From: Poriferisphaera corsica | Lineage (GTDB): Bacteria; Planctomycetota; Phycisphaerae; Phycisphaerales; Phycisphaeraceae | Direction of reading: 5' to 3' | Assembly: GCF_007747445.1 (NCBI RefSeq) | Contig: NZ_CP036425.1 | Span: 2,092,175-2,156,174 of the forward strand | DNA: 64,000 nt | Shown here: piece after piece, positions 10,303 through 17,988 of the stretch | How the letters are laid out: each line of letters starts with the position of its first letter | Numbering within the stretch: position 1 is the first letter of the stretch | Notes under the pieces: generated by a model | The model's input: only the letters and a program-made list of their open reading frames with translations | Told to the model about the DNA's origin: nothing | The model's database searches: none | Translations under genes and position numbers: made by a program

Positions 10303-10376
10303 CGTACCCGGCAGGATTCGAACCTGCGACCTGCTGATTAGAAGTCAGCTGCTCTATCCAACTGAGCTACGGGTAC
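10303..10376 (-). tRNA. tRNA-Arg (anticodon TCT)
   Basis: On the minus strand the acceptor arms GTACCCG and CGGGTAC pair perfectly. The D-arm, the anticodon stem GCTGA/TCAGC with loop CTTCTAA (anticodon TCT), and the T-arm with GGTTCGAATCC are all present. The discriminator is G and no CCA is encoded. After phage excision it would lie just downstream of tRNA-Asp and its terminator. Confidence 0.95.
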
Positions 10377-10474
10377 ACTGTGCAACAATCATAACGAGAG
10401 ACATCTTTTCTTCAACTGCCAGCTGCTGGTGTTGACGCTTGTGAAGAGAGTGATGCCGAGGTCATTCAGCGCAT

Positions 10475-10503
10475 AAAAAAAGCTCAGCATTTTGCTAAGC
10501 TTT
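10475..10503 (-). terminator. Native terminator of tRNA-Asp, left behind by the prophage
   Basis: An 11-position stem (one mismatch, 3-nt loop) at 10479-10489/10493-10503 is followed on the minus strand by six T. It lies 7 bp outside attL, exactly where it would end the tRNA-Asp transcript if the phage were absent. Confidence 0.8.
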
Positions 10504-10509
10504 AATGAG

Positions 10510-10561
10510 AACGAGAGCGACGGGGATCGAACCCGCAACCTCTGGATCGACAGTCCAGTGC
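10510..10561. repeat. attL core, 52-bp direct repeat of the tRNA-Asp 3' part
   Basis: Identical over 52 bp to 39300-39351; the bases on either side differ. It contains the tRNA-Asp sequence from the acceptor end to the 5' side of the anticodon stem, so this copy is only a tRNA fragment. The crossover lies somewhere inside this stretch. Confidence 0.95.
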
Positions 10562-10775
10562 AGGAAAACCTAAAACTATTAGTAACAGTGACTTAAAAAC
10601 CTTGTACCATATTTGTACCAAATATGCGCCAGAGGCGAGCGGCAATGATTTAATCGGCATATTGGATGGGTTAAGGAAGATGTCACGGGACGAGGTACGG
10701 GGGGTTCACGATCTAATCGGCAATCTAGCCACCCTGCCCCCTGCAATGCGGAGGCGTGCATTACTTCAAGATTAA
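10562..10775 (+). other. Open frame continuing the integrase gene in the circular phage
   Basis: Reading codons in register with the integrase frame carried over by the shared core, there is no stop until TAA at 10773-10775. This stretch would give the integrase 71 residues from the shared Ala codon onward, ending in a helical-looking tail (…LPPAMRRRALLQD). In the prophage it has no obvious start of its own; an ATG at 10680 closely preceded by AAGGA could give 31 residues. A chance opening of this length is possible (a few percent per frame). Confidence 0.45.
10602..10622 (+). repeat. Candidate integrase arm-type site, left
   Basis: Two TGTACCA units 11 bp apart (TTGTACCA…TGTACCAAA). It matches 19 of 21 positions with 39141-39161, in the same orientation on the other side of the attachment core. 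It lies 41 bp from attL. Confidence 0.55.
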
Positions 10776-10811
10776 ATAGGGCAATTGGTATAATCCCATG
10801 TGTATCTGAGG

Positions 10812-10835
10812 CGGTACAGCTTGGGGACTGTACCG
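10812..10835. promoter_or_regulatory. 8-bp inverted repeat just upstream of the sigma factor start
   Basis: CGGTACAG and CTGTACCG are perfect complements with an 8-nt loop (CTTGGGGA), ending 3 bp before the ATG. It could be an operator, or an RNA hairpin holding the only GGGGA-like ribosome binding site in its loop. The TGTACC core also occurs in the nearby arm-type site. Confidence 0.45.
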
Positions 10836-10838
10836 GAT

Positions 10839-11558
10839 ATGACAAAATCAATAAACGATCTTGCGATCATGACGAAATCGGGGTCGAATGACGCAGCGAA
10901 TGAACTCTATTATGAGCTTCGCCGATATTTAGCTGGCACAATCAAGTCACGTTCAATCCCCGGTATGGACGAGGACGATATTTACCACGAAATTTATGCC
11001 CTCATCATCACAAACGGCCTAGAGCAGTGGCGGGGGGATTCATCGTTCGGGACATACTGCACATCAATTGCGAAAAGAAAGCTGATTGACCTTTGGCGAG
11101 CATCACACGCCGCGAAGCGAATCACGCTTGATATTGCTCTGTCGATTGATGCTGAGCGTGAGGGTGATGGGGGGCGCATCGCGGACAATATTGTGGATAA
11201 CTCGATCGGCCGTAGCTGCGATGAAAAGCTGGGGGAGTTGGCTGGGCTGTTGGAGCGAGTGCGCGACCTTGGGGTATTGAGCGATTATGAGGAAGAAACG
11301 ATTCTGTATCGAGGAGAAGGGTGGAAGGTGAAGGAGATAGCGGGCAAGATGAGCAGAAGTCGCCGTTCGGTATCGAATGCGATCCAAAGGGCACGCCGCA
11401 AGTGTGTTTTTGTATCGAAAATTAGCTCTGAAAATAGCTCAGAATTGCTACAGCAACGGAAACAACGGTCACGACCAATGGCAAAGCCCATCTCACCCAG
11501 ACGGAGGCGGCTTTACGATCCGCATCAGCTCGTCTTTGATTTTCTTCTAGCATCGTAA
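10839..11558 (+). CDS. Phage-encoded ECF-like RNA polymerase sigma factor
   Basis: 239 residues. The N-terminal half looks like sigma region 2 (DEDDIYHEIYALII…WRGDSSFGTYCTSIAKRKLIDLWR). The C-terminal half has a region-4 helix-turn-helix (EEETILYRGEGWKVKEIAGKMSRSRRSVSNAIQRARRK). I start at the ATG at 10839; an upstream in-frame ATG at 10800 is less likely. It is the only plus-strand gene at this end of the prophage, and its 3' 137 bp are antisense to the XhlA-like gene. On the circular genome it lies directly downstream of int, at the end of the early operon and facing the late operon. Inference: a late-gene activator. Confidence 0.8.
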   Translation: MTKSINDLAIMTKSGSNDAANELYYELRRYLAGTIKSRSIPGMDEDDIYHEIYALIITNGLEQWRGDSSFGTYCTSIAKRKLIDLWRASHAAKRITLDIALSIDAEREGDGGRIADNIVDNSIGRSCDEKLGELAGLLERVRDLGVLSDYEEETILYRGEGWKVKEIAGKMSRSRRSVSNAIQRARRKCVFVSKISSENSSELLQQRKQRSRPMAKPISPRRRRLYDPHQLVFDFLLAS

Positions 11559-11694
11559 GTCGGTGTTTGAGTCCCGGCTTACCATTCCCATACAACTCAG
11601 TTTGTAGCTTCGTTGTAGATTCGTTGTTTACATTCAGTTTTTCCTCTATGCGAGCGAGGCGGTCGATAATGTTCTTTTCTAGTGGCGTATACAT
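11422..11694 (-). CDS. XhlA/holin-like small membrane protein, last late gene
   Basis: 90 residues: an N-terminal amphipathic/coiled-coil part (LEKNIIDRLARIEEKLN…LKHRLTMLEENQRRAD) and one C-terminal membrane helix (WALPLVVTVVSVAVAILSYF). This is the layout of haemolysin XhlA and related phage proteins linked to lysis or tail function. It is the last gene of the leftward late operon, 17 bp after the gene before it, and overlaps the sigma gene tail to tail. Confidence 0.6.
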   Translation of the reverse strand: MYTPLEKNIIDRLARIEEKLNVNNESTTKLQTELYGNGKPGLKHRLTMLEENQRRADADRKAASVWVRWALPLVVTVVSVAVAILSYFQS

Positions 11695-11711
11695 ATTATT
11701 CTAGACGTTCG

Positions 11712-13301
11712 TTATGCTGACGTGTCTTCTTCGGAAAGATCACTAATCACGAAATTCATAATCTCTCTTTTATCTCCGATATACAAATAACGGATTGGTA
11801 TTTGTCTCAGTGCTTTGTAATCAAATTCAAATACGTACCCACCGGCTGCGAGATATAAAAGTCCGCCGTAAATACACACTTTCGACTGTAACAGGTAGTT
11901 TGATATGTCAATAAAATCTATAAGCCCCTCAGATAGATCGAACTCTGCAACAGCGTGATCTAATTCGTGATTGAGCCAAAGTAAAGACCATTTTTGACGG
12001 CCTGCATATTTTTTGGGTACAACAACAAATACGCCATCATCGTCCGCACATATGGGATAATGTTTTTGTATGACGTAGTTAATTCCCGACTCATAGAATC
12101 CGTAGCCAGTAAGGTTGAGATTGTGGGATGAATATGATGCTGTTGATATGTTCGCTTTCGTGATAGACAACTTGTGATAACTATCATTTGGCTTGTAGTA
12201 CTCCATGCACCAATAAGCCTTTTGATTATGGGTATTTTGGTCGTTTGCTTGATGTGCGTAGTCGCTTTCATACATAGGCACCACATGCGAACGGCGATTA
12301 AAATCAGTTGGTATGCTTGATTCGTATGGTGCAACGCCGGTTTTGTCGGAACTAATAAATTTCGTGCCGTTGTATGAAAGAAATCTCCCACCATCGCTTG
12401 CAAGAATAGCAAGGGCGTGTTTGATTGGCTGAGCAACCGGGTATGACAGATAATCATTAAGCCGCCGTTTACCTGTATCAGGGTTAATGGCTGTATGGGT
12501 GGCGTAGTGTGTGACCGGAAAACCATCATCTGCATACTGGCGCCGCGTATTGCTGTCTATCATTTCGACAGTATCAAAATCATGTGGCACATAAAAACGG
12601 CCATTCCAAAACCCATAGTTATGAAATTCATCGTATCGATAGTTGGCCCACGATATAAAGGGTTTTTGGGGTTCGATTGAATGCTTCCAAAGGAATTGTC
12701 CGTCCCACGAATACTTAACTATGTTGTGGCGATACGGCAGGTAGTATTCCCAGTAGTTTTCATCCAAATTGGCTTGATCATTTTTACGACCATTCCAACC
12801 TGTCAACGTGCGTTTGTTTTGTTCTTCGGAACAATCAACATGATTAGAGAGATTATAGTAATACTCATTAACACAGAATTCACGATCATCACGTCGCGGA
12901 TCCGCTTGCGCTTCTAGTAAATAAAAACCAGATGGATCGCAGTGCATACGATTTCGGGCTGGGAATTTTGACAGACCGTATTCATTCCACTGTCTCGCTG
13001 GCTTGTCATTTGTGTTGATGGACGTTTTAAGATTGATAATTTCAGATGTATCTGGGTCAGTGAATGGATTAAATGCAGCCGCATAATCACCGCTTGGCAT
13101 ACCGTCCTTTGTTATTGACTGCCGGAACCTGACGGCAACATGCTTGTTATCAATACGACCGTAGGATTCCCGGCCACAGTTACCGCGGCTATCACCCATG
13201 ACATACGCGCCTGCAAGTCCAACCGAATGTTTAACATCGTAGTTAACATTGCTTGGTATAGCCTCAGCCGTAAAGTGTCGTCGATCATAAACATTGGTCA
13301 T
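11712..13301 (-). CDS. Phage tail-tip or receptor-binding protein candidate, unrecognised
   Basis: 529 residues, rich in Tyr, Asn, Asp and aromatic residues with short beta-like segments and no membrane helix. I recognise no domain. Its position at the distal end of the tail module, after tape measure and two other tail proteins, is where phages of this type carry tail-tip or fibre genes. Its ATG overlaps the preceding stop by 4 bp. Confidence 0.6.
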   Translation of the reverse strand: MTNVYDRRHFTAEAIPSNVNYDVKHSVGLAGAYVMGDSRGNCGRESYGRIDNKHVAVRFRQSITKDGMPSGDYAAAFNPFTDPDTSEIINLKTSINTNDKPARQWNEYGLSKFPARNRMHCDPSGFYLLEAQADPRRDDREFCVNEYYYNLSNHVDCSEEQNKRTLTGWNGRKNDQANLDENYWEYYLPYRHNIVKYSWDGQFLWKHSIEPQKPFISWANYRYDEFHNYGFWNGRFYVPHDFDTVEMIDSNTRRQYADDGFPVTHYATHTAINPDTGKRRLNDYLSYPVAQPIKHALAILASDGGRFLSYNGTKFISSDKTGVAPYESSIPTDFNRRSHVVPMYESDYAHQANDQNTHNQKAYWCMEYYKPNDSYHKLSITKANISTASYSSHNLNLTGYGFYESGINYVIQKHYPICADDDGVFVVVPKKYAGRQKWSLLWLNHELDHAVAEFDLSEGLIDFIDISNYLLQSKVCIYGGLLYLAAGGYVFEFDYKALRQIPIRYLYIGDKREIMNFVISDLSEEDTSA

Positions 13302-13936
13302 GGCTCAAACACCTCAAGATCGCCAGTGATGTTATTCTCGGCGAAGTAACGATGCGTCCTAGCCAGCGGATAATTCATACCGCGCAGCCAAAGATACTCA
13401 CTGTCGTAGCCGTCTTCAGCGTGAGACACTGCTGCGATTATTGATACATCTGGCATGAGCAGAGAGACTTTATACTCAGCTTGAGAAACAAAACTTTGAT
13501 CATCAGTCTTAAAAATTTTACTATCTAGCCGATTCTGAGTATTGATCACATGTATTTCTTCGTAGTGATCCTCACCGAAAGGGAATTTGATAAAATCAAA
13601 CTGTTCATTCTCATCATCGTCTAAGACTGGTTCGCCATCTTCATCAACGCGCAATTCTTTGTACGACGATTGTCGCAACTGGGGATCTTTAAGGATGAGA
13701 ATGTCGCCTTGTGAGTGTGCGGAAGCTGGAGGCGATCCAACCTCATAGCAGGTGATGTAATCACCAAGTGTACTGCGGAAGACGAAGAACGATATGCTTG
13801 AGGGTTCATCTGTTTGCGACTGTAATCGCGGAATTGTGTTTAGATATTCAGGTGATCGTGATAGCTGCTGTGTTGATCTTACTGCGGTGTTAAGCTTGTT
13901 GATACTATTCGTTGTGAATCTTGTTTTATTGATCAT
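13298..13936 (-). CDS. Unrecognised tail-module protein
   Basis: 212 residues, acidic in the middle (ELRVDEDGEPVLDDDENEQFDF). The second half contains the phrase 'VSLLMPDVSIIAAVSHAEDG'. No signal peptide or membrane helix. Coupled by a 4-bp overlap to the 529-residue gene that follows. A minor tail or baseplate-like protein is inferred from position only. Confidence 0.6.
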   Translation of the reverse strand: MINKTRFTTNSINKLNTAVRSTQQLSRSPEYLNTIPRLQSQTDEPSSISFFVFRSTLGDYITCYEVGSPPASAHSQGDILILKDPQLRQSSYKELRVDEDGEPVLDDDENEQFDFIKFPFGEDHYEEIHVINTQNRLDSKIFKTDDQSFVSQAEYKVSLLMPDVSIIAAVSHAEDGYDSEYLWLRGMNYPLARTHRYFAENNITGDLEVFEP

Positions 13937-13945
13937 GACGGCACC

Positions 13946-14914
13946 CTATACCAGCATAGATGAGATCGTAGACCACGAAACATAAGGTTGCGGCGCTCGC
14001 ACCATCATATGGCCGAAATCAGACACTTTGTCTTTCTTCGACCCATCTTCATTAAGTGGCCAACCATTTGGCAAGTTTTTAGTATGAGGGATTGGCTTCA
14101 ACCCACTTTCTGATTCTGGGTCATTGTCTTTTTCATGGAAACCCAGTGATTGGTATTTATGAAGATGTAAATTCTCTGAATCCTTCTCAAACTCAAAAGT
14201 TACACGAACTAAATCAGTGGTGTTGTTGTCTTCGTCAATGTGGGATACCTGCTCGCCAAACGTGATCCGAGTACAGAGTAACGTGCCTACTGCAAATGCT
14301 CCGAAATAACCCAATACTACCGATGTTTTATTCACAGTGTTCTCGAAATCTGAGTTTGCAAGCTGGGCAGCAGCAGATATGGTGATCGCCTTACTTACTG
14401 CATACAACGCCTTGCTTTTTCGCCTGACAGGTAACTCTTTCATCATTTCACCGGCCGTATTTTCAATTTTCTTATTTTCAGTTTCGTCCGGTAGCGTTGA
14501 CGAGTAATCAATGTCATATGGCTCGGTCTGTGGTTGAGTTGACTTTGTAACCTTTGCAGGCTTGGATAGATCAGAGGGGGTTAGTGTGCTGTCATTTGAT
14601 GGAGGTTTTGCGTAACTAGCCGATACCTTATAGATAACAATTGTCTCATTGCTGCCCAAAGCTAAACCAGCATTCATTTTCTTTAAAGTTTGTGCCGACG
14701 TCTTTTCTTGACTGTCAATCGACATACTTTGCCATCGTAAAAATGGCTTCGATATGATGTAATTTGTACCGCTTGGAAGGCTGGATGATTCGGCGTACTC
14801 AAAAACCTCCTTATGCGTACTATCTATGGTGCCGTACACTTCGTACGAGCGTGTCGCCGATGTGGTGGAGGTTGTGTCATTTTCTTGAAGATGTGTATGG
14901 TCAAATATTGCCAT
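13946..14914 (-). CDS. Unrecognised tail-module protein downstream of tape measure
   Basis: 322 residues, soluble and rich in Ser/Thr, with a Pro/Thr-rich linker in the middle (about residues 105-150). It starts 7 bp after the tape-measure stop, the place where distal-tail genes normally lie. No known distal-tail motif was visible to me. Confidence 0.6.
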   Translation of the reverse strand: MAIFDHTHLQENDTTSTTSATRSYEVYGTIDSTHKEVFEYAESSSLPSGTNYIISKPFLRWQSMSIDSQEKTSAQTLKKMNAGLALGSNETIVIYKVSASYAKPPSNDSTLTPSDLSKPAKVTKSTQPQTEPYDIDYSSTLPDETENKKIENTAGEMMKELPVRRKSKALYAVSKAITISAAAQLANSDFENTVNKTSVVLGYFGAFAVGTLLCTRITFGEQVSHIDEDNNTTDLVRVTFEFEKDSENLHLHKYQSLGFHEKDNDPESESGLKPIPHTKNLPNGWPLNEDGSKKDKVSDFGHMMVRAPQPYVSWSTISSMLV

Positions 14915-14921
14915 CTTATTC

Positions 14922-16472
14922 CTACGCTAAATCAAGTTCAGAAGGATCAACACCAAATGCCGCCTCAACCTTTCGGGCGAGCTTCCCAACAGTGTCATGT
15001 AATTTCTTTGTTTCTTCTGCAGCTTGATCTTTCTTTGTTTGATTAACTATATCTAGCCGCTGAGAAGCTTGGAGTCTAGCATTAGCACCGAACCCCATTA
15101 TGCTCGCATAACGTTTTTTTTCGGATTTTTCGATTTGTTTATCGAGTTCTTTTGTCTGTTTGCTCGATTCGTCTGTTATTTTTTGTGAGGATTTTTGCGC
15201 TTCCTTTTGAAACTTCGCCATTTTTTCAGCATTCTCAACTGTTGCTTGAGCAGCCTTGATGGATGATTCCTCGATCTCGATTGCTTTTACACTCAGTTCA
15301 TCAAAAGTACGACCATTCCATGCTGATGAAAATGAATCGGATGATTTTTTACCAGCGTCGGACGCAATAGAAACAAGATCATCAGCAAAAATATTCACCG
15401 CATCGAAGGTCTTATCCGCCACGTCCCCGAAAATATCACCAACACCATCTAAGCCTAGAAAACCTCCAAGTTTATTAAGAAGCGGTTCAATAACTTTTCT
15501 AGTAAATGAAAAGATTTTCTCTTGTAACCATACAATACCTTTTAACCCATACCCAATCACTGAAAACACAACCGCTCTCACTCCATAAAAGGCTCCCCGC
15601 AACACATCCACGACGCGAGTTACACCGCTGATGGTCTTGCCCACATATTCGAAACCTTTACCAACAATAGTTTTAATACCGCCGCTTTCGGTGATGAAAC
15701 GCACTACTTCATCAGCAAGATATGTAACATACGGCGCGACCTTGATCGCAATCTGCTTACCTACACCTGAAAATGCCGCCTTAAGGGTATCAAGCGAATC
15801 GTTCATTCCCTCGACTTGTGCGCCTGCTAATCGTGTAAATGATTCGCCGAGGATTTCTTGCTTCTCGATGTAGGCGTCAATACTCCCCTCCCCCTGCCTG
15901 AACATCCGTAGCATTTCGACGCCGGCCCCACCAAACAACTTATTCGCAACCGCGGCCTGCTCTGCTGCTGAACCCATCTCGTCGATAGCTGTTGTAACGG
16001 CTCTATACTGTTCTTCGGGGTTCATTTGTTCGAGCGAGCTGATTGACAAACCAAGTTTTTCAAATTCGGCGGCTTTTCTGGGCATGTCTCCCATTGAAAT
16101 AGCAAACTTTTTCATAGCCCCCTCTAGCTTGCCAGTTTCAACACCCGCCTCAGATGCTTGCCTATTTATCGCAGAGTAAAATTCAGTCGATACACCGACA
16201 GTATCGCTCATCTTACTCATACGGTCGATTACGCCCGCCTGTGCGCTCGCCAACGCGCCCAACCCCGCAACAGCCGCGAAGCCTGCCGCGCCAACTGCCG
16301 CAATACCGACAGCGGCGAGCTTGAGAGGCCCGCCAGCGACGGCCTTAAACTTGCCCCCCATGCGTTTCATAGAGCCACCAAACCCCTCAGCTTTCTTGCG
16401 TGAGCGGTCTACGGCTTTCGTGAAGCCTTTATCATCACCATTAATGTAATATGTGGTACGTCCACCGGCCAT
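14922..16472 (-). CDS. Tail tape measure protein
   Basis: 516 residues with the usual layout: a charged N-terminus (AVDRSRKKAEGFGGSMKRMG), a hydrophobic Gly/Ala stretch (about residues 46-80), long helical segments with phage tape-measure phrases (SDTVGVSTEFYSAINRQASEAGVETGKLE; FGGAGVEMLRMF), more hydrophobic helices in the middle, and a Lys/Glu coiled coil near the C-terminus. Using the known rule of about 0.15 nm per residue, the tail would be short, around 75-80 nm (inference). It directly follows the two tail-chaperone frames. Confidence 0.9.
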   Translation of the reverse strand: MAGGRTTYYINGDDKGFTKAVDRSRKKAEGFGGSMKRMGGKFKAVAGGPLKLAAVGIAAVGAAGFAAVAGLGALASAQAGVIDRMSKMSDTVGVSTEFYSAINRQASEAGVETGKLEGAMKKFAISMGDMPRKAAEFEKLGLSISSLEQMNPEEQYRAVTTAIDEMGSAAEQAAVANKLFGGAGVEMLRMFRQGEGSIDAYIEKQEILGESFTRLAGAQVEGMNDSLDTLKAAFSGVGKQIAIKVAPYVTYLADEVVRFITESGGIKTIVGKGFEYVGKTISGVTRVVDVLRGAFYGVRAVVFSVIGYGLKGIVWLQEKIFSFTRKVIEPLLNKLGGFLGLDGVGDIFGDVADKTFDAVNIFADDLVSIASDAGKKSSDSFSSAWNGRTFDELSVKAIEIEESSIKAAQATVENAEKMAKFQKEAQKSSQKITDESSKQTKELDKQIEKSEKKRYASIMGFGANARLQASQRLDIVNQTKKDQAAEETKKLHDTVGKLARKVEAAFGVDPSELDLA

Positions 16473-16475
16473 GTA

Positions 16476-17128
16476 TTACTGCCTTTGCTGAGCGTTTGCT
16501 CTAGACAAAATAAATTCAGCTTTTTTCCTTGCTACTATTTGCTCATCTGTTAGTTCCGCAAGCTTGGCGTCCTCTGCAATCTGATTTTCAATATCAAACC
16601 GCCATGTATTTACGCAGCGTCGTATAAACTTTTTGTAGTTTTCATAATTCCCCGCGCAAACATTAAGCATGTAAAGAATATCCGCGGCCCTTCTGTCTTC
16701 CTGATACGCTTCATCTTGGATCGCAAACCTTAGCTCATCCAATTGCCTACTAGTAACACATTCATATAGCTGCGACCGATCAAGCAACCCTATACGAAGA
16801 CATATCTTCACATCCGTAAGCAGATGCGGCCGCCGAATTAGTTTTTTACTGTTTCCTCACTATCCCCGTTTAGTTCTTTAAAAACTTCAAGAATTGCGTC
16901 GTATTGACTTTTCCTGAATGCAAATTTGCCAAACTGCTCATCGTCAATCAAGCGTCTGCCATTTTCATCGCAAAGACATGCACAAAGAAAAGCTTGATCA
17001 ACATCGTCCATTTTTGAATACTTCCGAAACTCATCCATGAACAACTCACCAACGTAAATTTTTTCGCCATCAATAACGACTGGCTTTACTGCACGTCGTT
17101 GGTTTTCTTTCAGGAACATATCAACCAT
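16476..17128 (-). CDS. Tail assembly chaperone fusion made by -1 ribosomal frameshift
   Basis: The downstream frame is open from the slippery site at 16841-16847 to its stop at 16476, but its only convenient start is an internal GTG at 16811. Joining the frames at A AAA AAC gives 96 + 121 = 217 residues, ending …FILSRANAQQRQ. This is the G/GT arrangement known from lambda and most long-tailed phages, where a small share of ribosomes slip back one base to make the extended chaperone that loads the tape measure protein. Confidence 0.8.
16838..17128 (-). CDS. Tail assembly chaperone, short (zero-frame) product
   Basis: 96 residues from the ATG at 17128 (GGA about 9 bases upstream); a TTG at 17146 would add six. 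It lies between the tail tube and tape measure genes and ends in …EETVKN, where the last two sense codons before TAA (AAA AAC) form part of the frameshift heptamer. Position, size and the overlapping -1 frame identify it rather than sequence similarity. Confidence 0.8.
   Translation of the reverse strand: MVDMFLKENQRRAVKPVVIDGEKIYVGELFMDEFRKYSKMDDVDQAFLCACLCDENGRRLIDDEQFGKFAFRKSQYDAILEVFKELNGDSEETVKN
16841..16847 (-). promoter_or_regulatory. -1 frameshift slippery heptamer A AAA AAC
   Basis: On the minus strand the zero-frame reads GTA AAA AAC TAA, so A|AAA|AAC has the canonical X XXY YYZ register, immediately followed by the stop codon. A GC-rich segment (CGGCGGCCGC) lies a few bases downstream and may act as a stimulator. 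Confidence 0.8.
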
Positions 17129-17176
17129 GTCAAATTTTCCGATCAATTTTTTTTATAAGCAGGACGATGGGCATTA

Positions 17177-17596
17177 TTAACCGCTACTTGCGCTCGCAGC
17201 AGTCACGGTCATTTGGCCGGTTGCCTGAATTGTAAAACTGTTCTCAAATAAACCAGCAGCAGGCGCATTAGGTGTACTGGTAGTCATAATTCCATCGACT
17301 TTCTGCACTTGACCTGTTTTAAGCGTGACTTGATAAGTCACAGCTTTCCCCAGGCACGCATCAAGCATTGCCTGTAGATGCGTAACATCCTCATCGGTGT
17401 CGCACACAAGCTGTCCGCTTGCATCAGTTACAGGCTCTTTGATCACCCTTTTGTGCGGTGAAAGGTGATTGTCAGTTTGCTTCATTCGCTCGCCAGTTTC
17501 AAAGGTCTGGCTGAATGGTGTAAAATCATTGTCGATCTTAATAACCTGAAAGGAGCTACCATCCGTACTATACTCAAGCTTTGTATGCAGATTCAT
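17177..17596 (-). CDS. Probable major tail tube protein
   Basis: 139 residues, beta-rich, with Thr/Ala/Ser-rich ends and 'FENSFTIQATGQMTV' near the C-terminus. It sits between a tail-terminator-like gene and the tail chaperones, the standard place of the tube subunit. Its ATG overlaps the preceding stop by one base. Confidence 0.7.
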   Translation of the reverse strand: MNLHTKLEYSTDGSSFQVIKIDNDFTPFSQTFETGERMKQTDNHLSPHKRVIKEPVTDASGQLVCDTDEDVTHLQAMLDACLGKAVTYQVTLKTGQVQKVDGIMTTSTPNAPAAGLFENSFTIQATGQMTVTAASASSG

Positions 17597-17988
17597 TACA
17601 ATTCCTCTGTAAATGTGGTCAAGGCATTAATCGTAATCTCGACCGATTTTTCACTTACTTCTACGCTGTAACCCTCATCAGATAGGTAAAGCGAATTCAA
17701 ACGTATGTCATCATCATTAATAGACGGATCGAAAGAAAGAATGTGTTTCATAATCAACTTACGTATAAGATGCGCTCCGTTTTTTGTAGAGGCCACAACA
17801 CTTATTTCGCAAGCTCCAGTTCTGTTAGAAGATCGCCCGTTGTTTTTCAGTTTTGCAGAAACACCATCAATGATAATGCAAGGGAATGTCAGATTACCTC
17901 TGGGTGGTGAAGTGTAAACTCTCTTTGTCACCTTTTGAGTAATTGTCTGACTTTCCAGCAAGAACTTTTGAATCAAATCTTCAAACAT
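17596..17988 (-). CDS. Probable tail terminator protein (DUF3168-like)
   Basis: 130 residues: an N-terminal helix, then 'KRVYTSPPRGNLTFPCIIID' and a C-terminal strand-rich half (VEVSEKSVEITINALT), the pattern of minor tail or tail-terminator proteins. Overlaps the upstream gene by 8 bp and the tail tube gene by 1 bp. Call rests mainly on position and size. Confidence 0.65.
   Translation of the reverse strand: MFEDLIQKFLLESQTITQKVTKRVYTSPPRGNLTFPCIIIDGVSAKLKNNGRSSNRTGACEISVVASTKNGAHLIRKLIMKHILSFDPSINDDDIRLNSLYLSDEGYSVEVSEKSVEITINALTTFTEEL

Noticed and set aside
10156-10341. Short frame ending '…RQDSNLRPAD' over rlmN 3' end and tRNA-Arg
   Set aside because: This is the typical antisense translation of a tRNA gene and has no coding support.
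10801-10817. 17-bp element near the sigma gene matching 16 of 17 bases, inverted, at 30888-30904
   Set aside because: With all positions of a 29-kb element compared in both orientations, one or more such matches are expected by chance.
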